A DNA stretch of 64,000 bases, taken from Pythium myriotylum (Eukaryota; Oomycota; Peronosporomycetes; Pythiales; Pythiaceae). Below the pieces are notes generated by a model that saw only the letters and a program-made list of their open reading frames with translations, did not search any database and was not told where the DNA came from. The DNA lies in assembly GCA_023091665.1 (NCBI GenBank), contig JALJCQ010000014.1, positions 1,240,001 through 1,304,000 of the forward strand. Direction: 5' to 3'. Shown here piece after piece: positions 10,280 through 21,747 of this stretch (its first letter is position 1; the number at the start of each line of letters is the position of its first letter). The translations under genes were made by a program, and so were the position numbers.

Positions 10280-11320
10280 ATGACCTGCATCTCGCCGCCA
10301 ACCAACAGTAATGGCTTCACTGAGCCATTCGCTCACGATGGTGATGATGTAGACCTCTTCGATCGGGCCGAGGCAGACTATATCATCGTGAAGGAGCTCG
10401 GCTCAGGACTCCAAGGTCGCGTCGACCTCGCTCTCGACAAGCACACGCAGCAGTATGTGGCCATCAAGATGCCGACTTTCGACCATAGAGAAGGCTCGCA
10501 CGAAGTCGACTTGCGCCACTTGGACTGCCAAGTCCAGTCCATCGTTCAAGAGCGGGATGCCATGCGGCTCGTCCACCACGCCAACGTTCTAAAGGTTCTT
10601 CGATCGATGCCTGGCCGCAAGAACCACCACCCGTATATCATGATGGTCATGGAGTACGCCAGTAATGGCGACCTCTTTGATATCATCTCTCAGACAGGAG
10701 CACTGCCCGAGTCGACCTGCCAGTACTACTTCCACCAGCTCTTGCTCGGTCTCCAGGCGTGCCACGTCGCGGGCGTCGTCCACCGCGACGTCAAGCCAGA
10801 GAACATTCTCTTCGATGACCAGTTCACCCTGAAGCTCTGTGACTTCGGCCTCGCGACGATTCTCCCTCCGGACGAAATCGCCAGAGCCGGGCTTTCAGAT
10901 GTGGAAGGCACCCAACTGTACATGGCTCCAGAGATTGATAGCGCGGCACCTTTCCGTGGTCCACCTGTCGATCTGTGGGCTTGTGGTGTAGTCCTCTTCA
11001 TCATGCTCACCGGGTTCCCGCCTTTCGCGTCTGCAGAAGCTGGAGATTCATGGTACGACCTCATCGTGTCCGGCAATATGAGCGAGTTCTGGGCCGCGCA
11101 GCCTCCTAACATCAGAAAGCCGTCGCCGCAAGCGATCGACTTGATCAACGGTCTTCTGCAAGTGGACGCCTCGCGTCGGATAACTGTCCGAGATGCACTC
11201 GCTCATGCGTGGCTTGACCGTGTCGCAGAGATCGATCGTGACGCGGTCATGGAGGACATGCGCGAGCGACGGAGACTGTGTGTCGAGGGACAGTTCATTG
11301 AGGAAGACTTCGGTTTCTAG
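10280..11320 (+). CDS. Ser/Thr protein kinase (CAMK/SNF1-like), second of a tandem pair
   Basis: Intron-free gene of 346 residues. Motifs: GSGLQGRV glycine loop, VAIK lysine, VHRDVKPENILF catalytic loop, CDFGLAT, LYMAPE, DLWACGVVLFIML, then a short acidic and aromatic C-terminus. It is clearly a diverged duplicate of the kinase at 8718-9719, with the same domain limits, the same loop words and the same intron-less structure. All catalytic residues are kept, so both copies look functional. The ATG at 10280 was chosen. The frame extends upstream without another ATG, and the extra residues are not kinase-like. The N-terminal 33 residues are acidic and differ from the paralogue, suggesting different regulation or targeting. 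The substrate cannot be read from the sequence. Confidence 0.9.
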   Translation: MTCISPPTNSNGFTEPFAHDGDDVDLFDRAEADYIIVKELGSGLQGRVDLALDKHTQQYVAIKMPTFDHREGSHEVDLRHLDCQVQSIVQERDAMRLVHHANVLKVLRSMPGRKNHHPYIMMVMEYASNGDLFDIISQTGALPESTCQYYFHQLLLGLQACHVAGVVHRDVKPENILFDDQFTLKLCDFGLATILPPDEIARAGLSDVEGTQLYMAPEIDSAAPFRGPPVDLWACGVVLFIMLTGFPPFASAEAGDSWYDLIVSGNMSEFWAAQPPNIRKPSPQAIDLINGLLQVDASRRITVRDALAHAWLDRVAEIDRDAVMEDMRERRRLCVEGQFIEEDFGF

Positions 11321-11516
11321 ACAAACGAAGACGTTTTCGTGTCTGTATGATAGAGAAATAGAGCCGACACCATCGTGTATGAGGACGTTCACGCAGAAAG
11401 CTTTCGATTTTGTAGTTCCTAAATAATTATTGCACACGATCAGCTCTTGGCTTGCGCACTCACATTGCCACTCTTGACGCCATACATCCAACTAGCCTAG
11501 AAGCTGTGGGGTTCGC

Positions 11517-12205
11517 CTACGCAGACGCGGACGTCGACGTAGTCGCGCATGATGACGAGCGAGTGGCCGTGTGCACGACCCGGTCTTTGATCTTCTTCAT
11601 CGTCGGCGTCGGCTGCGCGTTCATCATCGTCTTGATCGGGTGGCGCAATTTCATCAGCGTCGTCGCTCCCATCGACCTTCGCAGCTTGGCCTCGTGGTGG
11701 AGCTTGATCTGGAGCATCAGCAAAGCGCGCTCCTCGGTGTGGCCAATCGGAGGTGCTTCCTCGAAGAACTTGACGTTGTCCTTCCAGTTCATGCGGCGCC
11801 AGAGATGCATCGAGTTGGCCCACTCCTTCATGAGGTCGTTGTTGGGCGCGGCAAACTCGTACGAGCGCGTCTCGGCGAGCTTCATCCTGCGGCCTTCGAT
11901 GCGGATGACCTCGGCCACCGAGAGGCTGAAGCGGTGCGGCAACTTGCCGGGCGCGTTTCTCTCGACGCGCACCTTGGTCACGCGTCCAGCGAGACACAAG
12001 TCGCCCATGAGCTTGCCGCCTTTCTCCGAGTACATGGAGAGCTTGCCGTCGCCAAACACACAGAAATGGAGCACCTGTGGGTCCATTCATCCATTCATGG
12101 TTCAATCTCTTCCTCCCTTTCCGCCCACTCATCCATCACCGCGCCACCTACAGGGATGTCGAAGCTCGGACCAGTGAGCCGCACGAGGTAACCGTCGCGG
12201 TACAT
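11517..12205 (-). CDS. PH-domain protein
   Basis: Two exons on the minus strand (12205-12152 and 12074-11517) give about 203 residues. The pleckstrin-homology pattern runs from MYRDGYLVRL, across a phase-0 intron, to VLHFCVFGDGKLSMYSEKGG, then strands with RFSLSV and RSYEFAAPN, and the closing amphipathic helix LMKEWANSMHLWRRM with its typical Trp. PH domains bind phosphoinositides or proteins, so membrane recruitment is likely. The C-terminal 70 residues are basic, then Ser/Thr-rich, with no known domain. The start at 12205 is the first ATG before the domain. The frame is open further upstream, so a longer first exon is possible. The last residues could also change if a 3' intron was missed. 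Confidence 0.6.
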
Positions 12206-13044
12206 GGCGTCGCGCGCCGCGTCCGGGCGTCTCGCTCTCGCAGCCTCTCTCTCTGCCGGACCTGCTGGCGTGTTCTCCACCTCCACGCAGCCGAAGGGCA
12301 AGTGGGGCGGCTTCCCCTCGGGCAAGTCGCACCGCCAAAGTGGTCGTAGGTGATCGCTTCAGGGAAACTCAGAGCCAGCAAACCTGCTGGTCTCGGCGCG
12401 GCTGGCTGTTGCACAATGTGACGACGTCGAGCAAAACAGGAACTTTGGATTGGCTGAAAGGACATTTCAGACAATCCGAGTGGTGGAAATAGCAGATGAA
12501 GTTCCGTCGGCGCACTTCCACGCCAAGTGTTGGGGGATCCCGCGATCTCGTTATCCACCTTCATCCACGGGAGCGCGGCCGCGTGACCCACGCAACCGGC
12601 GGGACCCACGAGGACGATGGATGAGATGGCCGTCAGGCGATAGGACTGACACCCAGCAGGCGCTGCTGGCGGTCGCGCGGAAGAGAGCGCCGGGTGTCCA
12701 CAAGAGGCTGGGTTCACTCGTGACCAGAGTCAAGCGCCTCGGTCCCAGCTGGCGTGCCCGAAGCCATCTGGCCGAAAGGCCTCTTGGTGATCTCTCTCGA
12801 CAGAGGGACCTTCCGAGAAAGAGAACAGTACTCTGCTACCTCTGTACGGGCGTACTCAGACGAAGACTCAGATATGCGCTTCCGCGAACGCCAAAGGTGA
12901 CGACGTCAACGTTGTTGGCGGAAACAGAACACGTCAACAGGGTTGAAGCTGGCGTCGGCGCCAGAAGGGATTGCTCGCCCGTCGGAACCTTTTCAGCCAC
13001 CAAGCAGCTTCGCAGTCGCACTCGGACCCTCGACAATCGCAGCC
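12206..13044. other. Divergent intergenic region
   Basis: This is the spacer between the minus-strand PH gene and PEX11. Long frames cross it on both strands, but none shows a domain, a leader or composition like the neighbours. Part of it may be the 5' end of the PH gene. Confidence 0.4.
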
Positions 13045-14020
13045 ATGGACATCGAGAAGTTCGTGCGCTTCAACGCCGGCACGCTGCGCGCCGACAAGGT
13101 CGCCAAGACCATCGGCTACGGCGCCGGCACGCTCGGCCACCTGCTCGTGCTCGCCTCCAAGAAAGACTCGGATGTCGCCACGGGCCTCAAGCAGCTCTCG
13201 TCCAGCATCTCCATGGCGCGCTACGTCGTGCGCTTCACGGGCGCCTTCGACTCGTACGAGGCGCTCAAGAACGGCTCGTGGTGCTACGGCGACGACGACA
13301 AGCGCATCCAGCAGCTCGTGCGTCTCCAGGCCTTCTCGATGCTCGTCTACTACCCGCTCGAGAACATCTCGTACATCGGCTACATGTGAGTGCGCGCGCG
13401 TCGTGGAAGACGGGAACATGTCTCACGAATGCTGTCGGAATAACGTTAGGGCGCCAAAGCTGATCAAGATGGACGCAAACTGGTTCATGCACCAGTCCTG
13501 TTGGGCGTGGACGGCATACGTCGCGCTGGACTTGTACGCGAACCAGCTCCGGTCCGTGGAAGCTTTCGAGGATTTGGTGCTGCTGGCGGATCCTGACTAG
13601 TAGCTGTGCTCTCCACAGAATCATCAATCTGACCAAGCGCGAGAGGAAACTGCTCGCTGACAAGGACATGCCGGAGGAAGAGGTGGGAAGCTATCGATTG
13701 TCGCGGCATTTTTCACTCGGAACTAACATTGCGATTAACTCCACGACAGAGGGAGAAAGAACTGGCAACCATCCGTGGGCGACGAAAGGAACTCTACTAC
13801 GTGCAGTTCCGCAACGCATGCTTCTTCCCGACGTGCTTGCACTGGTCTCTGGAGAAGGGCTTGATTCCAGGTACGTGGAACGCTCGAGTCGTTTTGGATC
13901 GCTGGATATTGTCTCACACTCAGGGTGCGTCGCCGTCGTGAAACAGAGCCTCTCGTCCAAATTCTGTGTTTCGCAGAAGCGATCGTTGGCTTCTGGCGCA
14001 CGTGGAAGAACTTTAGCTAG
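13045..14020 (+). CDS. PEX11: Peroxisomal membrane protein PEX11
   Basis: Five exons fit: 13045-13385, 13450-13551, 13619-13682, 13750-13870 and 13977-14020, giving 223 residues, close to the family length of about 230. The N-terminus (DIEKFVRFNAGTLRADKVAK) and the amphipathic region with RYVVRFTGAF are typical of PEX11. The end (LEKGLIPEAIVGFWRTWKNF) matches the conserved C-terminal membrane segment (G-L-I ... W-K). PEX11 tubulates and divides peroxisomes by inserting an amphipathic helix into the membrane. Exon 2 was ended at 13551 because only that donor phase rejoins the frame ANQLRIINLTKRER; GT at 13534 is a weaker alternative. The intron before the last exon is 106 bases, longer than most here. 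Confidence 0.85.
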
Positions 14021-14135
14021 TTCCCGTGCCACTATCTTATCCCCAGCCGTGGTCTCTGGATGCATAGACGATACCAATGAGACCCCTAGATACTCTTCAA
14101 GAGATTCCTCCTCCTTTTACGACGCTGCAGGCCAC

Positions 14136-14489
14136 CTATCGCTTCTTGTCCTCGTCGTCGCTATCGCTCTCGTCGTCGCTGTCACTCGCATCGTCATCAA
14201 AGTCCTCGTCCTCGCTGGCTCCTTCCACGTCGGCCGAGGACGAAATCTCGCCGGAGATCTTTTCCTTCCATTGCCTGGCCGGCGTGAACTTGATCGTGCC
14301 CTTGCCCTTCTGGACGTCAAAGCGGCCGAAGTTCTTGAGCGACGCCGACCCTTTCTCTTGAAGCGACTTGGCCCACACGTTCTGCAGCTCGTCCACGATC
14401 ACGCGCACGTGGATGCCGTTGAGGCGCTTCCGCCCGGACGCCTCGGCGGCCACGCGCTGCAGGTGCTTGAGGAGCTGTCCTTTGTTCAT
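14136..14489 (-). CDS. HU/IHF-fold protein without arm, with acidic tail
   Basis: Single-exon gene of 117 residues. The first 80 residues resemble bacterial HU/IHF: helices starting MNKGQLLKHLQRVA, then the signature turn SLKNFGRFDV (compare the HU pattern L-x-G-F-G-x-F-x-V), then GTIKFTPARQWKEKI matching the closing strand and helix. The long beta-ribbon arm that inserts in the DNA minor groove in bacterial HU is missing: only a few residues link the two strands. The last 35 residues are almost all Asp, Glu and Ser, as in chromatin-associated eukaryotic proteins. It could be a chromatin or nucleolar factor, or a relative of the HU-like domains in CCDC81-type proteins. ATG 14489 is used because it begins the HU motif. 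Confidence 0.6.
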   Translation of the reverse strand: MNKGQLLKHLQRVAAEASGRKRLNGIHVRVIVDELQNVWAKSLQEKGSASLKNFGRFDVQKGKGTIKFTPARQWKEKISGEISSSADVEGASEDEDFDDDASDSDDESDSDDEDKKR

Positions 14490-14893
14490 GGCCGTTCCTT
14501 CTGTGACCGCGAGCAATCACCGAGCCATCCATCGCTCTTGTTTAGCGTGGGTCACACCATCTCTAACTTTGTGGACGTTGAACACGAGATTGGTGTCCAT
14601 GCAACGCCTGCCTCATCAACACTCGTCGAGAGTCAGGACAGCCAAAATTCTGGGATCTCGTCGAGAGGAGCTCCGCCTCCACGGGAACTCGCTGCGATTG
14701 GAGGGGCGTTCTGTTTCGCCTCGTCAGTACCGTAACGTTTCAGACAAGAACGGCCACGTCTGAGGCCAAAGGCCATGCCCACTCTTTGGGCCGCGGGCGA
14801 TTGCGTTGGCGCCGGCGCCGCTGGGCCGTGATCCTCGGCCGTCGGTTGGTCTCGACACTCTCGTAACGGCCACGCACCAGCCACGCTCCAGCC
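14490..14893. other. Divergent intergenic region
   Basis: Spacer between the HU-like gene and the MFS transporter gene, which are transcribed away from each other. Nothing coding was recognised, so it probably acts as a shared promoter region. Confidence 0.4.
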
Positions 14894-16459
14894 ATGGCGG
14901 TCGAGACGATCATCTCGCTCATCATCGCGGTCTTCGTGGTCGTCGGCGCCGCCTACGACGTCGAGCTCAGCAACGAGGCGCGCGCGCTCCACTCGCGGCG
15001 CTACCGATGGCGCCGCCTGCAGAACTGGTTCCCCATGGGCGTCGCCTACGCGGCCTTCTACATGGCGCGCTACGACGTCGCCGCCGGCAACGTGTCGTCG
15101 GTGCGTGACCCCCTCGGCTTCTCGTCGGCGTTCATGGGCTGGGTCATGTCGGCCGGCTCCTGGTCCTACGCTGCCACGGGCCCGTTCACGGGGCAGATCA
15201 CGGACCGCATTGGCGGCAAGAACGGCATGGTTCTCGCCTGCGCCGGCGCCGCGCTCTGCAACCTCCTGCTCGGCTTGCTCTTCCACCTCGAGAACGTGTC
15301 GCCGACGCTCGAGAAGTTCCTCTTCATTGTGCTCTACGCAGGCAATGTCCTCGTACAAGGATTTGGCACCAGTGCCGTCGTCAAGATCAACGCGGCATGG
15401 TATTCGGCTAGCGAACGTGGCATCTTTGCTGGCGTCTTCAACATCATGCTCACCAGCGGCTACTTTTTGTCATTGGGCACTGGTAGCAGTATCATTGCGA
15501 CATTGGGTTGGAAGTTCGTCTTCATTATCCCGGGCGTGATCCTGCTGGTCATGGCCTCAGTGATTGCTTGCTGGGTCAAGAACACACCGAATGAGTCGAC
15601 GAAAGTTCGCTTCGTGGTCGCCTCGCGATCTATCAACAACGCCGCTCAAGAACAAGACGGTCTCTCTAAGAGCGAGCAGATGAAGCAGCTGCTGCGCAAC
15701 TATACGTTCCTCGGATACCTCACGGCTGTGTTCTTCCTCTCATGGACACGAGATGGCTTCCTCAACTGGTTCTTGTCGTTCTTCGATGCTGTTCGATCGG
15801 ACCCTTTGACAAGCGCTGACACGGCCGTGATCGGTGGCGCCTGGACGATTGGCGGGTTCGTTGGGGGCTTGCTGTGTGGATGGCTGAGCGACGTGCTCTT
15901 CAAGTCGGATCGCGTCATGCCGATCTGCATTTTCTCGGTCCTCCAGGCCGTGCTCCTGGGGACGCTATACTACTTCAGCGCGACGTGCTCGGTTGGGGTG
16001 CTCGGCACACTCGTGTTCTTCAGCAGCGTCTTCCTGTTGGGCAACTACACGCTGCTCAGCTACACCGTGCCGTCCGACTTGCCCCAGGACATCGCAGCCG
16101 GGGCCTCGGGCATCATGACCTGCATCGCGTACTTTGCAACCGGTCTATCCGGTGCCGTCATGGGCCACGTCATCGAGTCTGGCGGCTACAAATTGTGGGT
16201 GTTCTCGCTCATGGCCGCGTCGATTCTCGCCGGCATGTTCACGGCGCTCGGCTCGCACTTTTCGACCGAGAAGACGGGGTTGATGATCGACGAGGCCGAG
16301 CTGTCGGTGGCGCTCGAGGCCTTGGACGAGCTCACGCCGCTCTCGTCGCGAAGCCACAGCAAGCGCCGCGCGTCGATCGTGCGGCTCAGCGCCGACTTCA
16401 TCGCCTCGCCCATGCCCGACCCTCGAACGCAACGCGATCGCCGAGACTTCGATCCGTGA
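14894..16459 (+). CDS. MFS transporter, organophosphate:phosphate antiporter type
   Basis: Intron-free gene of 521 residues with about 12 hydrophobic segments. After a first helix come RRLQNWFPMGVAYAAFYMARYD and NVSSVRDPLGFSSAFMGW, very like the N-terminal part of the GlpT/UhpT (OPA) family. The MFS loop signature follows between helices 2 and 3 (GQITDRIGGKNG). A central loop near residue 235 separates the two six-helix halves. The second half has GGAWTIGGFVGGLLCGWLSDVLF. OPA members exchange glycerol-3-phosphate or sugar phosphates for phosphate; the true substrate cannot be read here. The C-terminal 50 residues are charged and probably cytosolic. The ATG at 14894 gives an immediate membrane helix. 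The membrane it sits in is unknown. Confidence 0.85.
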   Translation: MAVETIISLIIAVFVVVGAAYDVELSNEARALHSRRYRWRRLQNWFPMGVAYAAFYMARYDVAAGNVSSVRDPLGFSSAFMGWVMSAGSWSYAATGPFTGQITDRIGGKNGMVLACAGAALCNLLLGLLFHLENVSPTLEKFLFIVLYAGNVLVQGFGTSAVVKINAAWYSASERGIFAGVFNIMLTSGYFLSLGTGSSIIATLGWKFVFIIPGVILLVMASVIACWVKNTPNESTKVRFVVASRSINNAAQEQDGLSKSEQMKQLLRNYTFLGYLTAVFFLSWTRDGFLNWFLSFFDAVRSDPLTSADTAVIGGAWTIGGFVGGLLCGWLSDVLFKSDRVMPICIFSVLQAVLLGTLYYFSATCSVGVLGTLVFFSSVFLLGNYTLLSYTVPSDLPQDIAAGASGIMTCIAYFATGLSGAVMGHVIESGGYKLWVFSLMAASILAGMFTALGSHFSTEKTGLMIDEAELSVALEALDELTPLSSRSHSKRRASIVRLSADFIASPMPDPRTQRDRRDFDP

Positions 16460-16511
16460 GCTGAGCTGAGCCCTCGGGTTGCCTGTCGACGTTGAAGCTG
16501 AAGCTCCCATT

Positions 16512-16607
16512 ACGGTATTTTTAAATTGCAGGCCGAATTTTTTCCCGCTTGTTTTTGTTTGCATGGACTCTCGGAGATCTAAATCCTCTCCCACGATAAA
16601 ATACCGT
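16512..16607. repeat. Short inverted repeat in AT-rich spacer
   Basis: ACGGTATTTT at 16512-16521 is matched by its exact reverse complement AAAATACCGT at 16598-16607, with a 76-base loop. It lies between the MFS stop and the HMG-box gene, where base composition shifts to A+T. It may be a terminator-like stem, a trace of a small element, or chance. Confidence 0.25.
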
Positions 16608-16722
16608 TTAGACGGTAATCCTCTGCCTCGGCTCGTCCATTGGATGAAATTCGTGGCGGTAACGTCCGCCAAGGGGAAGAAACCCTGCTCGCGACAACAA
16701 AGCGACACCTCGGGCCGTCGCC

Positions 16723-18175
16723 ATGGCCTCCGGCGCCGACGCCGACGCGGCCAGCGGCGCGGACGTCGCGACGGACTACGCGCTGCTGAAGGCGCGCTTC
16801 AAGACTCTCCAGGCGGACGCGCTGGCGCTCGCGGAGGCCTACGAAGCGGCTTGTCAGGAGCTCCAGTTGGAGCACGAGCGCCAGGAGTACGGAGTTGGAG
16901 CCGGCCTCGCCGCAAAGATACCGAACTGACTTTGTCCGCGTGCGCAGCGTGATGGTCAAGAAACTCGCAGAGATCCGCGTGCGTCGCATGAACACGGTGC
17001 GTCAGTGGAAACCAACCAAAAAAAAAGTATCTTTCTGAGGCGTCGGCTCACGACGATGGAACAGTTCCTGCGTGTGCCGGAGAACGGCATGATGCTTTTC
17101 ATGGAGGAGAGGAGATCGGCGATGCGGAATCGATACCCGATGGTTAGTGTACTTGGGGGATTGGAGTCGGATGGAGAAGGTATCTGAAATAGCTGTCACT
17201 TGTCCAGGCTCCACGTCGGGACATCCAGCGGCGTTTGAAGGCGGAGTGGGAATCACTGCCGACTGAAGAACAGCAGGTATGGCGTCGTCAGTGTGCGGGT
17301 TTGTTTTGTCTTCTCTTAGCAGTGTGACTGTACCATGTTAGGCATGGAATTCTCGGTTCCGCTCCCAGGTGATAGAGAACCAAAAGATGGAAATGATTCG
17401 CAAGAAGAAGACACTAACGCTCTCGAAGAAGCCCAAGACGACAGTCGTTGCAGTTTTGCCAGCATCTGCAAAAAAATCGAAGGCTACGACTTCGGTCAAG
17501 CGGAAAGCCTCGCCTGCTGACGGACCTGTCAAAAAGAAGCCAAAGGCGCCAACTACTCCGAAAGAAACCCCCACAGGTAGCGAGACATCCAAGCCTAAGA
17601 AAGTCAAGGTCAAGGTGAAGACCACTGCTTCGGGCGAGAAAGCTGCTCCACGTACCAAGGCCAAACCACTGCAAAAGAAAGGGAAAGAGGAGAGCACGTC
17701 GGTAGATAAGGAAGGGGGCGGTGAAAACGTTAGTGTAACGCCGAAGAAGAAGGCATCGAAGAAGGCTACTGCGGCAGTTGACGCTGCAGGTTCCATCGAA
17801 GGGGGCGAAGCGTCTCCGGGAAAACTCTCGGAGCGGTCGCCAGTAAAGTCCAAAAAAGCTTCCACTCCGCGTGAAAAGAAGATCGCTGCGCCAAAACGCG
17901 ACGGAACCCCAAAGAAGAAGGCACCTTCAAAGGCGGTCAAGCGAACTCCAGTCAAAAAGAAGCCATTGGGGAAACTTCCGAGCGACAACGAAGAGGATGA
18001 TGATGACGGAATAGATGATGACGACGATGACGACGATGAAGATAGCCGTCCACGCGCGAAAACAAATCGAAGCGACCCTCGAGACGAGGACTCTCAGAGC
18101 AGTGGTGCCGGAAGCGGGAGTGAGGAAGATGATGACGAGCACATGGCACAACTGCCCACTGGTGCGTTTGGCTAG
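16723..18175 (+). CDS. HMG-box protein with coiled-coil N-terminus and charged tail
   Basis: Five exons fit: 16723-16886, 16948-16996, 17065-17142, 17208-17276 and 17342-18175, giving 397 residues. Residues 1-54 form a heptad-like helix. The HMG box is split over three exons: PENGMMLFMEERRSAMRNRYP, then DIQRRLKAEWESLPTEEQQ, then AWNSRFRSQVIENQK, with the usual Phe, Pro and two Trp anchor positions. The long tail is Lys-rich, then has a run of Asp residues (DDDDDDDDED) and more acidic blocks, typical of nuclear chromatin proteins. Role inferred: architectural DNA-binding protein in the nucleus. The third exon starts after AG at 17064; an earlier AG at 17039 gives the wrong frame. The gene lies tail-to-tail with COG4, 50 bases apart. 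Confidence 0.75.
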
Positions 18176-18225
18176 CGCGTCTGTAATTTATCTATTACGC
18201 TTTCGCTCGCAACTATGATTGTCTT

Positions 18226-20571
18226 CTAAGTTTTAGCCACGGCGGCTTGCAGGTGGGTCATTGCCCGCCGAACATCCTCAGCTTTGAAGTCGACGCGCAT
18301 TCTCAAGAATGTCTCGATCTCTTGTGGTGTCAGGTCAGCAGTGATACTGTCAGCGTAGTCAACAATCTCTTCAGGCTGCATCAAGTTGACAATCAACACC
18401 AGCTGGAAGAGCCGAGTGAAGGAGGCGCGCAAGCTCTTAGTTTGCACAAGTTCGGAGACTCGGTCCAGCATGTCAGTCACCTCGCGCTCGAGCTGAAGGG
18501 CGCCAAGGTCGTTGAACGTCTTGCGGAATCGGACAAGGGCACCCTCGATCCACTTGGTGAGCTCCTGGACGAAAAATTCGACGAGGTCCTCAAACGCAGA
18601 CGCACAAAGTGCCGTCTGGTATCGCCTTAGCACCTTATTCTTCATTACTTCATACTCGATGAGTTTGTTTAGCGGCGATCCGTGCAGTCCATACGCGTCG
18701 TACTGCGCGGATGTGAGTTCGTACTCGATACGCTCGAGCGCGAGCCGGTTGATGAGTGGCTCCATGCGCTTTGAGATGCCGTTCGTCAGCACTTCACGGA
18801 CTTCGTTCGCGACAATCGAGCGAAATGACTCTTTCAGTTCACTGATAGGCTTGGGCAGACACTCGGTGATGAGCGTCTCATTAGGGAACGTGTTGGTCGA
18901 AAATTCATCGATCTTCAGCTCGAGAGACTCGACAAACTCACCGCTCATGAATGCCGAGTTGATGGCCATGATGAGTTTCGACTCTTCTTGGACTGACTGC
19001 GTGAGGTCATCGTCGACGGCAGCAAGCAGCATATCCGAGAAAGAGACACCATTGTCTTTTTCGTCGTCATCTTCGTCATCTTTGATGGTTGGCTGGGCTG
19101 CGGCTGTCGATGCTTGAGGAAAGATAAAGGTGCGATTCGGAAGGTTTACGATCGAGGGAAGGTACGTGGACTCAAGAGCATCCGCAATCGCAATCACTAT
19201 GGACAGGGCAGTGTGATAATTCGAGCTGGGGGGTCAACAAAAGCAGATCCGGAGTGTTAGGAAGGGCAACTCCACCAAAAAGGATTGACTACATGCTCAC
19301 CATTGGCACGCGCGAAGAAACGATTTGTTGAGCACAAATGACACGTCCTCGACGATGCTCGAGACGAATACTTGTGGTTCAAGTTCTTGTACTTCGGCGA
19401 TCTCGGTGGCCTTGTGGGTCGACTGAAAGATGTAGAAACGTTCTAAGATAAGGTAAACGCCGTTCAGCTCCTGGATCTTGCTCCCGAAGCTGCTCCGCCC
19501 ATCGCCACTTTCGAGTCCGTCGCAGATTGTCTTGACAAACGAGCTGTACCCCATGATAATTCGGATGATGAAGGATAACTCATCCAAGAATAAGTCAACC
19601 ATCTGAAGACTTTCGTCCGATTCGACCTCGGCAGCCTCGCGCGGATCGCGTCGTGCCTGGTCAAGTGCTCGCCTCTCCCACGCTGCCATTCGAGCATCGA
19701 TTGCGTACAGCTGAACAATCTCCAAAGTCACGTCTGCACAGATTTCGTGAATCGGTGCAAGGATCTTGCGGAGGGTGAGCACGTCGGGTGTCACATCCGC
19801 AACGGCGTTCATCACATCAGTCGCACCAGTCATAATCTCGCCCATGGCCTCGACGTAAAAGTTTCTGTTGTACATCCAACCAAGATACAGCCGTGCGTTG
19901 CAAATCGCGGTAATGTTAGCGTCTCGCTGAAACTTACGTTAGGGCGTTTGGCCTACGCACCGTTCGACGTATCCGTGCTCATTGACAGGGGCAGACTTCT
20001 TGAACGCGGCGACGCGGTCCAGCACGGCCCGCGACTGCGTCTTGAACGTGCGCGACATATACCCAGTGAAGGACGCTGCCGCTTGTGGTGCGCACCCCAA
20101 TTCTGCGCAGAGGTAGAACTGGTTGAGAACAGTGTCAATGTCGGCGGTTGCTGGTCCGGACGGCGAGCAGGAGGCTTTGAGCTGGGCGAGCACAGGTTCC
20201 TGCAGCGACTGGGCCTTCATCTCGCACGCGTGCAGCATCTAGAGTGAGAGCGCCTTAGTCGCTGTCTACGGAGAGCACGGGAGGCGCAGAGGAGCGTACC
20301 TCTTCGCGCACGGCCGCTTCGTCGGCGTGGCGCGCATCTTCCTCGGGCGTCGTCGCCGCGGCCGCGCGGTCCCGCAGCTGCACGCTGTCGTTCTGGACGA
20401 CGAGGCGCATGTTGCTGAGCGACTGGCACATCTGGTCGAGCTTTTGCTCGGCGAAGGCCATGTAGAAGGCCGTCATGTTCTCCTCGAAGCTCATCTTGCT
20501 GTCGGCCTCCTGCGCGCAGTGTGAGCTCCTCGCCAGCTCACCTTGTTCTGGTCGCGAAGAGTGAGTGACAT
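18226..20571 (-). CDS. COG4: Conserved oligomeric Golgi complex subunit 4
   Basis: Five exons on the minus strand: 20571-20542, 20509-20300, 20238-19987, 19926-19301 and 19225-18226, giving 705 residues against about 785 in animals. The N-terminal half is helical with the CATCHR-type coiled coil (KMSFEENMTAFYMAFAEQK). The middle has ILERFYIFQSTHKA and SSIVEDVSFVLNKSFLRA, matching the COG4 core. The end follows COG4 closely: FNDLGALQLEREV, then LTPQEIETFLRMRVDFKAED. COG tethers retrograde vesicles at the Golgi and works with the SNARE fusion machinery. The border between exons 3 and 4 is uncertain: I used a weak GTCAAT donor because it gives a 60-base intron with a CTAAC branch site and keeps phase. 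The start fits a 10-codon first exon. Confidence 0.85.
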
Positions 20572-20795
20572 CGGCGCAGATTGATGCGGGGTTTAGACCT
20601 TATTTTGGAACAGTTCTACAATATCACACCGTGTCTTGACAACAAATCATACTGACTGGAGCCATGACACGAGTCAGCGCTCGACTTCTCCTCCATGGAG
20701 GGCCGTGCATGCTGCTCGGCAGGGCGGCGGCGACGAGACATCAAGCCATTTATATTACCACTTGGGGATTTATCTCGGGAGGCTCGGTCTGCGAA

Positions 20796-21655
<860 letters not shown>

Positions 21656-21747
21656 TTACGTTGCGCGATCGACCGGTCGTATGTTGCGCGACACAGGATC
21701 TCAAGCGCCATTCTTCGCCCGCGAGAAAGCCCGAGCGAGCGAGCGCC

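Noticed and set aside
13924..13976. Earlier acceptor at 13923 for the last PEX11 exon
   Set aside because: It reads into sequence unlike PEX11; the acceptor at 13976 gives the conserved ending VGFWRTWKNF.
13668..14735. 355-codon plus-strand frame
   Set aside because: It runs through PEX11 introns and opposite the HU-like gene and shows no domain.
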